64,000 nucleotides of DNA from Lactobacillus kullabergensis (GTDB lineage Bacteria; Bacillota; Bacilli; Lactobacillales; Lactobacillaceae), in contig NZ_KQ033871.1 in assembly GCF_000967195.1 (NCBI RefSeq), forward strand, positions 758,817-822,816. The letters run 5' to 3'. A model generated the notes under the pieces. The model did no database searches. It was not told the DNA's origin and was given only the letters and a program-made list of their open reading frames with translations. Below are positions 23,301 to 34,200 of the stretch, in pieces. Position 1 is the first letter of the stretch, and every line of letters starts with the position of its first letter. Position numbers and translations under genes: made by a program.

Positions 23301-24797
23301 ATCGGTAACGCGTCAACTAACAAGGACAAGATTGATCAGATTACCCATGATGCTCAAAGCGATATTAGCACCATTAAAGACGACTTCGGTATTGAAGACC
23401 AGTCTAATGATGTTGTTAATGCCAACGATGAAATTTCCAAGAACCATAGTGATGCGATTGATACCATTCACAATGAATTTGGTGATGACAGCAAGACGCC
23501 TAAGACAGATGATGCGTATGAAAAGAACAAACATGTTCATAGTACAACTGATGAAGGTATCAACTCTGATAAGACCAATGCTGATAAGGAAATTTCTAAA
23601 GGCGCAATTGACGATGCAGCTGATATTGCTAAAGATAAAGTCAACCATCTGAAACATGAAGACGGTACCGATTACACTGATGCAGATAAGAATAAGATTA
23701 ATGAGCAGATTGATAAAGATGCTAAAGATGCCAAGGATAAGATCGATAAAGCTGACAAAGTAACTGATATTGATAATATTCGTAATAACGGTATCCACCA
23801 AATCCATCAAGATTGCTCTGACCCAGCTACAATTGATAATATTTTGCATGGTAATAACAGCAATGACAATAACGGTGGTGGCGGAGTTGTTGCTCCTATT
23901 CAACCAGCAAATCCTGCTAAGAAGCCGACTACCACTAACACTTCTGATAAGGATAAACCTAACGGAACCAATGTTGATTTGAGCAATGCTTCAGATGTAA
24001 CTTTGATGCACAACGCATATCTTTATGATGAAACTGGCAAACGTGCTAACAAGATAACTCTTGGAGCTGGCTCAGTCTTGACTACTTATGACACTAAGAC
24101 CATCAACGGTAAGGACTACTACGTCCTTGTTGATAAAGGTGCTAACAACAAGAAATATTATGTTGCTGTCGGTAATGTTGTTGCGGCTACTCGCAAACTG
24201 AAGCATAACGCATATATTTACAATCAATTTGGCAAACGGGTAAAGAATACTGGCGTATTCAAGAAGGGCAAGCTGATTAAGACCTTCGGTAATGCCGTCA
24301 AGATTCGTGGCAAGAAGTACTTCATCATTGACAAGAACCGCTTCGTTAAAGCTGCCAACTTTGCTAAAGGAGTTGTTACTGTAAGCACAGCCAAAGTTGA
24401 AGTAGTTCCAACAAGTGCGGTTGCTGAAAAACCAAAAACTATTGTTGAAAAGACTTTAATGCATAATGCTTACCTGTATGATCAAAATGGTACTCGTGCT
24501 AATAAGTTGATCTTCCAGGCAGGTTCTAAAGTCGGAACTGTTGGCAAGAAGACAGTCAACGGCAAGGTTTGTTACGAACTTCCAGATGGTATGTTTATTG
24601 CAGCTGGCAATATTGATGCCAAGAAGTTGAAGTTAAAGCACAATGCCTATGTATACAACCAATACGGTCATCGTGCAAACAAGAAAGTGCTGAAGAAACG
24701 TAAGTCAGTTAAGACTTATGGTAATTCAGTCAAGATAAACGGCAAGAGATATTTCATTATTTCAAAAGGACGTTTTGTTAAAAAAGCTAACTTTTAA
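14388..24797 (+). CDS. Giant surface protein 1: signal peptide, pectate-lyase-like adhesin domain, helical repeats, SLAP anchor
   Basis: This 3469-residue secreted protein probably acts as a wall-attached adhesive fibre. The FSIRK signal (motif 23-38) has likely cleavage after A51 in VKADT. A D/K/S/T-rich linker (52-225) holds TFSGLSSFL at 99-107. A beta-helical region of pectate-lyase-like adhesive type (about 229-711) contains short repeated strands such as NLIYDGGNF and the closing NVRQ...LPPFHTLQV. A beta-rich domain (about 780-950) contains ANTSGFLDI. Helical, Ala/Asp/Lys-rich DUF1542-like repeats run about 955-3190, including a private four-copy array. Four SLAP repeats (about 3204-3469), each opening with HNAY, bind the wall. 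The open frame extends to a TTG that is the -35 box; the ATG at 14388 after AGGAAGGA is the true start. No LPXTG is present. The exact ligand is unknown. Confidence 0.9.
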   Translation: MLGKNNYNERLRKMEMQDKQDHFSIRKLSIGAASVLLGFTFFGLNSQSVKADTIDPSQNVTEESNRDNSNTETKETGTKDKTKADAAASKKKNETDLSTFSGLSSFLKDSKSDEVKDTSSKDKTDTTAKDKTDKDKQETSDSTGNSATTPATGSDKGNQDTTTDKTPTDITGSDDQNSDSSKLPTDVTGDTTNSGKDTDTTQDSKANEAKKLANDTANDDKTGDYATVVNGVAHAYNWNQFLNAFKNDECFKNVNQPDETKRISEIDIMQDIYADNGSSNSSYKYIYGRKLLVKSYGNERRKIDFNGYDPCVRASSSEALDLTYENLNLYSGDDYGVIRTDNYRKGCDVTFKNVEYHGTQLVHSTSGARIHIKGNVFAETIYVPYVRHDGTNSAYADNKQQLFEFTESNNSIDFESNCTFTGTTFGGNVIEMRGDNCNVTVEKGAKVTLNPRLNSDGKTLGNNPAENTGVVHAIYISGTGKVDVKGELNINVGINSGDNAYQGTLDANRATAIRLNDKASQFTVESGGSVKVTTNGDISDSNTGNLIYDGGNFTVKPDGKLSIIGKHMGDYKGTLVQIAGIANVQNGTFEIRLEEDPNHPYDKSDPTSAQNKDAQIFGAGTNPIVLVDVTGSDSKLIVNNPQSLVLDSHLNTATGTSIIGDGNDVTITNVRQKLNFLGNSLTLPPFHTLQVSKDKKTKNIIVDKLVLLNGQGDENNKYMFTPELWEKVSQLSYFKIPALKNIKILLDNLADENKPINYDTIFSKIINEAFSNPTNIGYNDIAFGPANTSGFLDIKPENVTATPNVDASGKKDGSWTISGIVDGYKNEYDGPDSDPKNPFREFLKLPLGTKAYIMAEIDYGKGTKPLSLNNNIEDPPYQYTNNDDKKLPTAFAGEVTKSENGNYIFKVNVPADVVGKIKSDTKIKLTPTANFIDYNPLEENRPVSVNILKIAQDTAANNINSKVNAANDLDGQFPKSDPKSKEQVALETAINNAAEVAKTALDPGYESGKSVYGAGNVNEVSQREENALKDLQTAMDAAQKVVKQIHDAKEAKDKAQKAITTAANNAISRVEQQSALTDAEKAQYIDAINSAEKVALENPSTNKNSIYNPANKPSDITNIQNAFENKVNKEAAKAEVAGYTENGKKTLGVSSDKIDNALSEQLKAIDNATDIATAENDAKLNILGKLKDAAKAKVKNDAEAAKEGLGVKSDTKIDQAVSEAAKAIDDHTDFNEIKKDMTNGQNNVLSKYKDAAKNQLAEVAKSDKKALGVESDSNIDQAVDNANTLIGQASSVELVTEDLNSAKSNIADKFKDSAKKQVQDYADEAKSNLGVDTDTGIDAAAKTAEDAIDGDTAASAIGTDITNGKNAILAAYKDSAKKQLDQAEKDIESKLENVKGLTADDIEKAKKVAKGLLTNNEKTGYKDKVDAAETFEDVNTATKDGIAALNKLLTDKSSLGNKNDAIDAINQARDKAINDINDKTKYPNLSDEDRNSLINTIKDDATEGVDNVNKDTDPAKITADKQAAIDKINSVTATASSKDLADLKNEQKSQTAALQDAAAKAKETIDQIDNKYLSPSDKQYYKDLIDKHAASATNAINSASNKDDIDTAEKDGESNINSDLVSAQVAAAKSQAIAELNKAKSDDKKAINDVHKNGTLSDDDWEKALDAIDNAYTTAITAVSNDHTPADIVTDKNTGINAMQTVVDSVSGNAEQAELAKTKNKAIADLKDQAQELHDHIQADPNLSNTEKNDYLDQVASALNNAEQAVSAADKNTVNSAHNAGIEELNNIRNNADLQSARDKALTDLQNEFNTDNAAIDGLTNISTAGKTGIKTDLQNAYNEAVNKVKDPASNTIALINSASDAGITNMENILGKAKGLDQTIADDQQKLEDYAQKAIDRINSSTMSDADKGKAIKDIQNARDDAQGEVGNKLTVEDANQAEKDGETSIQKAEANANQTDLNKAKDAAKARIDGARDKALQNLKDVYDTLTDDEKKQAQAAYNKAVKDIPALAEQAEAAIDNAFDKGAISDLTNDTINSINSTGDTANVAMTKVVAVQAVKDAAQAAKDKLTNPRDKAGVDDVANLGIADINAATTSSTVLDIKDNALNSIKNIKDSGTGDTDKDNALWDKKNKANAELAQELADTTAAIDKLTDLTSDQKKQFKAQAQAAHDRAHIRIEGAAETDIQSEKGIGIDNIDKALTDAKLQAVKNVAKADVDKTADDAIDKVNKDDTINKDDKQNIIDNINKDRDKTKEDIDNADTPDKVNNAKNDGEGEIKGHVDNGTSSAKEKQTAKDKLAAAADKIYDRLKNDRNSGKLDYNQYQDLKDKVDNAVDAANGAISNADGTSNINGAESDGESALSGINTDIDKVEAVNTALGKLSDAVNKANDAADAVAKEVGKTEKEQQKLAKQMKDAIEKQRAAAAKNIKDAQNAADDPLNAIKTAGQKGVDSITGLTNDYTDKVDQIKTLKQKADAAKDDLNNLKTDENGNPVLTASDVAQGEADIDDAVQTGISDIYQASSVDDAKTAEQKAEDAVGLAKLPTELLAEKNKQIAAINQYAADADKTIDGFAQSDQNKDGLPADTIAELKAQVEAAKKKAISKINAVTLAKGASQGDFDKAKDKVDKAEKGHAESNETVDFGEAGIDKVKTLAKQKADVVKAKNDKIAELEQKQKDANNDIENSGMSPADQGPLKDQVQKLVDKAKDQIINISDTDDKGNVKTPEQVKDEADTIINNTVDGFKDPDDNNKVPGISDIINNAQLEGAKTTAEKTLNNKRAQAHDIINGSQLTADQKQKANKAIDDAFNTEKSDIDAKTNINDVPKDEDQIGQAIDAIWNKPTSSDEKNEWFNDEENNALSGTDGVAGLETEAGLDKLTDKQKADYKDYIDDITNAITAIKDAKNIKDASSAYDKGMTSLNKLKALEQVKADADKAKGDIDKSDLNDTAKDRLKGDVEKVVEDTKDKLNQIDSSIGNASTNKDKIDQITHDAQSDISTIKDDFGIEDQSNDVVNANDEISKNHSDAIDTIHNEFGDDSKTPKTDDAYEKNKHVHSTTDEGINSDKTNADKEISKGAIDDAADIAKDKVNHLKHEDGTDYTDADKNKINEQIDKDAKDAKDKIDKADKVTDIDNIRNNGIHQIHQDCSDPATIDNILHGNNSNDNNGGGGVVAPIQPANPAKKPTTTNTSDKDKPNGTNVDLSNASDVTLMHNAYLYDETGKRANKITLGAGSVLTTYDTKTINGKDYYVLVDKGANNKKYYVAVGNVVAATRKLKHNAYIYNQFGKRVKNTGVFKKGKLIKTFGNAVKIRGKKYFIIDKNRFVKAANFAKGVVTVSTAKVEVVPTSAVAEKPKTIVEKTLMHNAYLYDQNGTRANKLIFQAGSKVGTVGKKTVNGKVCYELPDGMFIAAGNIDAKKLKLKHNAYVYNQYGHRANKKVLKKRKSVKTYGNSVKINGKRYFIISKGRFVKKANF
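17781..18512 (+). repeat. Four tandem ~60-residue repeats inside giant gene 1
   Basis: Four consecutive units begin at 17781, 17955, 18141 and 18327, with lengths of 174, 186, 186 and 186 bases. Each has the pattern AK-x-(Q/E)-(L/V) ... LGV-x-(S/T)-D-x-x-ID ... A-x-x-AI, closing with YKD(A/S) or a similar triplet. Genes 2 and 3 carry only one related copy at the matching place, so the array expanded in gene 1. Confidence 0.85.
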
Positions 24798-24815
24798 ATT
24801 GAAATAGTTTAAATA

Positions 24816-24861
24816 AAGTGTCGCGAATTGTTAAAAACAACAATTCGTGGCACTTTTTTTT
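24816..24861 (+). terminator. Terminator of giant gene 1
   Basis: A 17-base-pair stem with two wobble pairs (24816-24832 with 24839-24855) and a run of eight T. Confidence 0.9.
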
Positions 24862-25231
24862 GCATTTTTTTAATTTTTATAAATAAATACTATATAAATA
24901 TAATTTTATATATTATTTATTAAAACGATAGATTTAATTTTAAAAAATTAAGCTATTAAAGGGTTTGCATAAATAGTTGAATATAGTAAATAGCATTTAA
25001 AATCACGTATAGTATATATAAATATATGAAGATATAAAGTAATGAAAATGTTTCTTATATACATAAAAATATTACAAATTTCCGTTTTTTTATAAATTAT
25101 TAATGTTATTTTATATCAGAATAAACCTTATATTTATAGATAAATTAAGATATTTTAAAGTTATTTAAAAAAACTGAATTTTTATTTTTTATCTATATGT
25201 TATTTAAGACTAGTTTATAATGAATACTATA
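24862..25231. other. AT-rich intergenic region between giant genes 1 and 2
   Basis: About 370 bases of A/T-dominated sequence between the terminator of gene 1 and the promoter of gene 2. I see no open frame with a ribosome-binding site, no repeat arms and no RNA gene. Its composition would favour DNA curvature or silencing-protein binding, but no specific site is visible. Confidence 0.5.
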
Positions 25232-25260
25232 TTGACACAAAATACACCTAGCATTAAAAT
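25232..25260 (+). promoter_or_regulatory. Promoter of giant gene 2
   Basis: TTGACA (25232-25237), a 17-base spacer and TAAAAT (25255-25260), preceded by AATACTATA exactly as at gene 4. Confidence 0.85.
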
Positions 25261-25297
25261 ATTGCTATAAATAGTATTTTTGAGAAAGGATTATTTT

Positions 25298-28200
25298 ATG
25301 CTAGGTAAAAATAATAATAAAGAAAGAATACGTAAAATGGAAATGCAGGCAAAGCAAGACCACTTCTCAATTCGTAAATTGACAATTGGTGCTGCTTCTG
25401 TCTTGCTCGGTTTTACTTTCTTTGGCTTGAATAGTCAGACCGCTAAGGCTGATACTGTTGATCCTGCAAAGGAAGAAATTAATACTAAAACTAATGAGTC
25501 TCAGACAGAGCTTGATCAAACAGCAGATAAAGCCCAAACTCCAAGTGAAAACAAGCAAAGTAACTCAACGAAAAAGGATGCAGACTTAACTACATTTTCT
25601 GGTCTGAGTTCTTTTTTAAAGAGTACCGATACTGAAAAACCGATCACTTCAGGAAAAGATTCTACAGATAAAACTGAGGATACCAAGACTGAGGATTCCA
25701 AGACTGATGATTCAAAAGATAAGGACAAGGATAAGGATAATACTGTTGACGACAGTTCCAAAACACCTGATCAGGATCAAAGTAATGCTAAGGATCCAGC
25801 TAAAACTGATGATGACACAAATCAGGATACTTCAGAAACGAATAATCCTGAAAAAACTGATTCTCAGGATCCTCAATTAGTTGATAAAGATGCAAAAAAG
25901 GATGCTACCAGTCCAATTGCTGAGGTAAAAAATTGGGACGCTTTTTGTGATGCTTTACTAGATGCAAATGTAAACGAAATTCGTATCATGAATGATATTG
26001 CTGCCCCAGATGGTGGTGGACGTAAGTCCATTGGTAGAGTTCCTGGAAGAACGTTGCGCATCATATCCGATGGGGATACGCGACATTTAATTGATTTTAA
26101 ACGAAATCACCCTGGAATTATTCAGCGTAATTCCTTTGACGTAACTTTTGAAAATGTTGCAATGAAAAGCACAGATTATTATGGTGTATTTGATACTGAT
26201 GGGCTAAATAATAATCAATATGCCAACATTACCTTTATAAATACAACATTTGAAGGTTCTCAGTTAATTTATTCTGGTCGGAACACTCACATCTTCTTTC
26301 GTGGTGATAACGTAATAAGAACGGTTAAAGGAAATTCTGACGGTGACAACCAGCAGTTATTCCAGTTTACTGGTCCAAATTGTAGTGTTGAATTTGTAGA
26401 CGGTACATTCACAGGCTCTACTTTTGGCGGCAGCGTGATTGAAATGGAAAGCGATAATGACGTTGTTACAGTTCATCAAGGTGCCATTGTTAATTTGACG
26501 CCCTTATTAGAGTATGATGGTTCTCATGGTTCAAATGGTGAATGGGGGAGACCATTTACTGTTATTGCTATTACCGGTAGTGGCACCGTAAACGTTGCCG
26601 GCGAACTGAATATTAATATGACTGATAACTCAAAGGCAAATCCATATAAAGGAACTCGCAATGACAATAAATGTAGAGCCATATATTTACGGAATTCTAA
26701 ATCTAGCTTCAATATTGAAACCAATGGTACAGTAAATATTACTACTAACGGTAACATCAGTGACGCAAATGGTGGCGGCTACCTTATTTATGATGGTGGT
26801 AATTTTAACATTAAACCTAAGGGCACCTTAAATGTCAAAGGTCAGGACATGGGTGACTATAGTGGAACTTTAGTATTGGTTAAGGGCAAAGCTGATGTTG
26901 AAAACGGTGCTTTTAATATTGTTCTCGATGGTTCCACCGACATTGGTAACGGGACTGGTGCCGGAGACGGTAAAAAACCTATTACGTTAGTAGACGTTCA
27001 GGGTGGTACTTTAATTGTCAATAACCCAACCTCTCTAATTTTGAATGCGCAGGCTAACAAGAATCCAGATACCAGTATCGTTGGTGAAAATAATATTACT
27101 ATAACAAACGTACGGCAACAATTTGATCTTACTAATTTAAACATTGGACTTGGCAAAATTACTTTACCGCCATTCCACGTTTTAAATGTTAGAAAACAAA
27201 GAAAAGGCACCATTCTTGTAGACAAACTTGAGCTGCTGAATGGTAAAATGACGCTAACTAAAGATCTATTGGATCAATTAAAAGCCAAAATAACATCTGC
27301 TGGTATTAATTATGAAAAGTTACCAAATGATGTGAAAGAATCTTTAGAAGAAACTGCAGGCAGCAATAGCAATAATACTTTTGACGATCTTTTTATTGAT
27401 ATTATTCAAAGAGCATTCAACAATAGCGAAAACTTTGGCTATAATAATATTGCCTTTATTCCTGCTAACCCAAGTGGTTTTATGGACATTGACACCAGCA
27501 AAGTCACTGTCACTAGAAATGACGATGGTTCAAACACTATTACGGGTGCTGCAGGTAGTGTAATAAATTATAACCCTGATATAGATGGTCCGGATGATCC
27601 TAAAGGCAATCCGCAAAAGTTTAAAAATCCATTTAGTTTGATTATGCCTGTAGCTACCAAGGCTTATATTGTTGCCAATATTGTTGATGATAAAAATAAG
27701 AAAACTATCTGGGCAGATGATTCTATAGCAAATCCATACCAGAATACGGTTGACAATGCCAAAAATAATACTCATAACCCTTCACTAAACCCTCTGCCAA
27801 CTAAGTACGCTGCTGTTGTCAATGACGATGGTTCATTTACCATTAATATTCCGGCAGATAAAACCATTAAATTTAATAAAAATTATAGTATTGAGTTGTC
27901 TCCGAGTGCTAACTTCATTGGATATGATCCGACTGATACCAGTAAGCCTGTCAGAGTAGGTTTGGATATTCTGACATTGAGTGAAGCTCGCGATCAAGCT
28001 GCCCAGGCTATTAATGATGCAATTAACACTGCTAAAAATAATAAGCCTAATAATTTGACGGATGAGCAAAATAAAGCATTTAATGATGCAATGACTCAAG
28101 CTGCTGCAGCAGCTTCAAAGACCATCAATAGTGCTAACAAGGAGACATCTGTTTACTCCTCTGATGCAAATACGATTTCGATTGTAAACAAGCGTCGGGA

Positions 28201-31200
28201 TGATGCTTTAAAGATTATTGATGATGCGATTAAAGCTGCTAATGGCTCAGCTCAAATTGAAACTAATAAAACTAATGCCATTAATGAATTGAATAATGAG
28301 GCAAGTAAACAATCTGGATACTATCCTTCACAAACTCAGGCAATTAATCAAGCGCGAGATAAAGCAATTGACCAGGTTAAGGCTGCACAAAATAACAATG
28401 ATGTTGCTACAGCTAGAGATGAGGGAATAAAGGCAATTGATCAAGTTGCTCTTGTCTATAAGGATTCTATCAAATCTGATCTTAATAAGCAGATTGAACA
28501 GGTAAAAACTGATATAGCAGAAACTGCAAAAGATTCTAACTTAAGCGACACTGAAAAAGAAGAGGTTAACAGCTTAGTTGATAGACTTAAGCGTCCAGAA
28601 GCAATTGCTGCAGATCATGGTGACATTGATAAGGATTCTGATGAAAATTCGGTTAAAGGTCACCAAAAAGAAGCTCAAGATACGATTGATGCTCTTAAGA
28701 ACACTATCAGTACAATTAAAAAATTGCAAGATGCCGCTAAAGATGAAATTTCTAAGCACAGCGACAAAACGACTGATATTCAAAATTCTTTAAATGATGC
28801 TGTACATAAAGTCATCAATGGCGATGACCCTGACGGCTCAGAAGGTCTTGAAGCGATCAAACAGGTATATGCGGATCAGGAAGCTGCCAATATTAATAAG
28901 GCAGCTGAAGCAGCCAAAAAGAGAGTACAGAAATCAGGACTTGCAGCAGCAGATCAAGCAGATTACTTAAATGCAATCGATAATGCTGCTAAAGTTGCAA
29001 CTGCTAAACCTGGCGCCCCAGGCTATGATGCAAGCAAATCTATTTACGGTACGTCAGATGGTGCGGCTATAAAGCAAAGAGAAGCTATAGCACAGACAGC
29101 TTTTGATAAAGCTGCAGCAAAGGCTGAAGTTGCAGGTTTTGCTGTAACTAATCAAAATGATTTATCAGTTAACTCAAATAGCGATATTGCAAAAGCAATT
29201 AGTGATGGGTTGGCAAATATTGATAAGGCAGCTGACTCTAGTGCAGTAGCAACTGCAGAAGATACTGCCAAAAAGAATGTGCTTAAAGCAATTTCTAAAC
29301 AGAAATTAGCTGATGTTGAAGCTGATGTTGAAAATCAAATCAGCAACATTTCCGGCTTGACCGCTCAAAATATTGACGATGCCAAAAAGAAGGCCCAAAA
29401 GATTTTAAGCAATAATGTCGATCCACTGGGATATACTCAAAGGGTTGATCAAGCTGACTCGCTTACAACAATTGACGGAGCCAGAAATGACGGTATTACA
29501 GCTCTGAACAATCTGTTGACTAAGCAACAAGAGTTAGGTAAGCGTAACACTCAGGTAAGTGACGCTGTTGCACAAATTAGGCAAAAGCAACAAGATGCTG
29601 AAAAAGCTATTAATGATATAACAGGCTTAAGTGACCAAGATAAAAAGACATACCTTGATCAAATTAAGAAGGTTGCTGACGACAGTATTAATGGTTTAAG
29701 CAATATTGACACTGCAAAGATTGATGATGCTGTGACAACAGCCAAAGGTAAAATTGACAGTATTGTTGCTGATGCGCAGAATAAAGGCGATAGTGTAATC
29801 AAGGATGCACGGTCAAAAGCATCACAAGCAATTGACGAGGCGGCAAAGTCTGCCAAGCAAAAGATTGAAAGCATACCTGACAGTCAACTTAGTCAATCAA
29901 ACAAGAAACACTATGAAGATTTGATCGATCAAGATGCGCAAGCCGCTAAAGATAAGATTGCTGCTGCTCAAGATGAAGACACTGTTAAATCAGCTACTCA
30001 AGATGGTGCAAACAATATTACCAGGGACTTAAACGATGCACAGGTTTCTGCGGCACGCGCTAAAGCAATTTCTGATTTGCAAACTGCCAAGAATAAAGCC
30101 AGAGAGACCATTTCTGCAGCACATGATAAGGGTTCACTTAAAGACAAGGACTGGGAAGACAAATTAAACCAGATTGACAATGCCTATGACCAAGCTGTTC
30201 AAGCAGTAACAGGTGACCTTAATGTTTCAGATATTAATGATGATGCTGATAAAGGCAAAAAGAATATTCAAAGCATTGTTGACAGTATCTCGGATGATGA
30301 AGCAACAAAAGATTTGGTAGCAAAGCGTGATGATGCTATTAAGAAATTAAGACAGGCTCGCGATAATGCGAATACTCAAATAACTACTGATCCTAATTTA
30401 AGTGTTACCGAAAAGAACGATTATTATAACCAAATCTCAAATGCCTTCAATAATGCTCAATCGGCTATTCAGTCAGCAGGTAAAGAAGACGATATCGATG
30501 ACGCTCTTACAAATGGTACGAGGAAACTGACTGAGATTCAGGAAGCTGCAAACCTCCAATCTGCCAAAGATCAAGCTCTAAATGACTTGCTTGCGGAAAG
30601 AAGCAAAATTAGAGAGCAAATTGGCAATATGGATCAAGTTACAAGTGCCAATAAGAATGATTTACGTAATAAAGTTGATGAACAATATAATCAAGCTGTC
30701 AAGAATATTAACTCTGCAAGTACATCTTCTATTCAACAAGTTACTCAATATGCCCAACAAGGAAAAGCTGCTATTGATAATGTAATCAGTGATCTGAACA
30801 TTAACAAAGTCATTAACAAGCAAAAACTTGATGATTATGCTCAAAAAGCAATAGATCGCATTAGCAATGCAACAGATATTGCTCAGACAGTGAAGGACTC
30901 CACTATTGCCGGAATCAAAGCTGCTCGTGATGAGGCGAAGGCTAATGTCGATAAGGTCGATAAGCAAGAAGATATCCCAGCTTCTAATCTTGCAGAACAA
31001 AATGGTGAACTGGCAATTGATGCGGCAGAAGCAAAAGGTAACGGTCTTGACAGCTATAAGGAAAGTGCCATTGATCAAATTTCTACTGCTGCAGATGACG
31101 CTACTTCACGTTTGACTGAAATTTATAATGGTCTTAGTGAAAGTGAACAAACAGCTGCTAAGGACGCATTTGATAACGCTATTAATACTATTCAGCAAAG

Positions 31201-34200
31201 TTCAAGCGATGCAATTGATAGTATTAGGAACGCAACTAATAAAGACCAGGTAGAAAAAACTACTAAAGATGCAATAGCTGCTATTAACAAGGCAGAAACA
31301 AGTGCTGACTTGGCTGCTGCCAAAGCTACTGCAATAACTGCAATTAAAGAAGAGGGTGCTAAAGCAAACACCCAACTTACAAACCAAAAAGATAAGGATG
31401 CAGTCAAAGCTGTTACCGATCTTGGTGAGAAAGATATAAACGTAGCAAGTGATATTGCAACAGTTAATAAGATTAAAGGCAATACTATCCAAAGCATACA
31501 AAATATCCTTGATATTGCTTCTGCTTCTAATGCAGATGAAATAAGAGATCAACGTAATCAAGCAATTGATGAACTTGACCAAGCGCTTAATGGCGGCGGA
31601 AATTATGTTGGAGTCACTAATCAAATTGATAGCCTAACTGATCTAAGTAAAGACGAAAAGGATAAGTTTAAGAACCAGGCTCAAGAAGCGCATGATCGCG
31701 CTGTAGCCAAGGTTGATGGTGCCACTGCTGACCAGATAGATACGGAAAAGAATACTGGATTAGTGGACATTAACAAGGCACTATCTGATGCTAAATTGCA
31801 AGCAGCTAAAAACAAGGCTAAATCTGAAGTGGATAAGACAGCAGATACTGCTGTTAATAATGATTCAAATGACAAAGATGCTAAAGATGCTATTAACAAC
31901 GAACGTGATAAGGCTAAAGACAAAATAGATCAATCAGATACTATTGACAAAGTTAATAAAGCTAAAGAAGAAGGCCAAAGTGCTATTACGGGTATAGAGC
32001 AGACAGGTAAGGATGCTCAACTTGCAAATGATAAAGCTGCAGCTAAAAATGATCTGAAAAGTGCTGCAGACAAACTGCAACAACGGATTGATCAAGATTT
32101 AGCCGATAAGAAACTGGGTCAAGACCAATATGATAAGCTAAAAGACAAAATTGATCAGGCTCGTTCAGATGGTGAAACTAGGATAAACTCGGCCACTGAT
32201 AAAGGTAGTTTGTCTAATGCCCAGAACCAGAACAAAAATGATCTAAGTCAAATCGGCGCTGAAATTGGTAAAGAAGAATCACTGACAAATGCGTTAACTC
32301 AGTTGCAAGATGCCGTCAATAAGGCTTCTGCTACAGCAGACGAGATCGCTAAGGATGATCCAAATCTGGCTGATCAAATGAGAGATCAGATCAAAGCTGA
32401 ACGCGATAAAGCTGCGCAAAACATTCAAAGTGCTAAAAATGATGTAAACGATCCTAACAACGCTATGAATCAGGCCGCACAAGATGGGGTTTCAGCAATT
32501 ACTGGTTTAACTGATCGCTTTGCAGCTAAGAATGAAGCTATTAACAAGTTGAAGCAGCATGCTCAAACTGCAAAGAACGGCTTGCAGAGTGATCATCTTG
32601 ATGCTAATGAAATTAGCCAAGGCGAAAAAGACATTAATAACGCTCTGCAAGGCGCTATCAGCAACATATATGGCGCCCAAGATAGTGACAATTTAACCGA
32701 AATTGAAGCTGCTGGCGAAAAGGCCATCAATCAAGCTAAATTGCCGAGTGATTTGCTAGCTGAAAAGAACAAGCAGATTGCTGCTATTGATGATTATGTC
32801 AAAGGAAAAGGTGATATCAGTTCAGTTGCCTCTAGTTTAAGTGATGAGCAAAAGGCTGATTTGCAAAAGCAACTTGATGAAGTTGTGCAAAGTACCAAGG
32901 ACAAAATCGGCAAAGTTACCTTACCTGAGAATGCAACTGCATCTGACTTGGAGGCAGCAAAGAATAAGCTGTCTAATGTCGAAAAAGGTGTTCCAGAAAA
33001 TAATGAGCCAATTAACTTCGGTGAAGCCGGTGTAGATAAGATCTACGATATAGCTAAGAATAAACAGGATATCTACGAAGCTAAGCAAGATGCTATCAAA
33101 GAGCTGCAAAATATTAAGGATGAAGCTGATAAAAAGATTGAAGATTCTGGTTTATCGGCAGCTGATCAAGATACGGAAAAGCAAAAAGTACAGGATATCT
33201 TTGACAAGAGTAAGACAGAAATAAATGATATACCTGTCAAAGGAGAGGATGGTACTACCGATAGAACTGCTGATGAAGTCAAAAACGATGCTCAAGCTAT
33301 AATTGATAAGGCCAAGAACGGCTACAAAGATCCTTCAACTGGAAAAGATGTTCCTGGTATTTCAAATATTACTGATCAAGCAGATCTTGCCGGAGCCAAA
33401 ACCCAGGCAGAAGGCCATCTGAAAGAAAAGCAAAATCAGGCTCATGATATTATTAATAAGTCGCAGTTAACTGATTCTGAAAAGAAGGAAGCTATTAAGG
33501 CTATTGATGATGCTTATGATGCTGAAAAAGCAAAAATTGAAGCTATTAAAGATGTTGACAATGTTCCAAAAGATAAAGATCATGTTGGAACTAGCATTGA
33601 TCAGATTTGGCAAAATTCTTCTGAATGGGTTGTTAAAGATAAGCATGATGCTGTAAATGGCACTAATGGTTTGCAAAATGAATATGACAAATTAACTAGT
33701 GACCAGAGAGCTAATCCAAAGTATAAGGATCATATTAAAGATATAACTGATGCTCTAGCCAGCATCAATAAGGCCGACAATATTCCGGCTATCAGTTCTG
33801 CCTACGATAAAGGCATTACAGCTTTGAATAAACTTAAAGCTAAGGAAGAAATTAAAAATGCTGCTGACAAGGCCAAAACTGAGATTAACAATAATAAAGA
33901 TTTAGACGATAAAACTAAGCAAGATTATATTGATAAAGTTGATCAGCACGTTACAGAAAGTAATAATGCAGTTGATCAAGTTAATGCACCTAGTGATGAT
34001 CCTGCTGGTAAGAAGACTAATATTGATAAAGTAGTTGACACGGCTAAAAACGATATCCAAGTTGAGGTTAACAAGACAAATCAAATTAGCAAAAACAAGG
34101 CTGATCAGGAAATTGCTGATAAAGCAAAAGAGGCTATTGATAAGATTCATAAAGAATTTGGTGATGATGCTGATACTTCTTCAATCCAAAATGCTTTTGA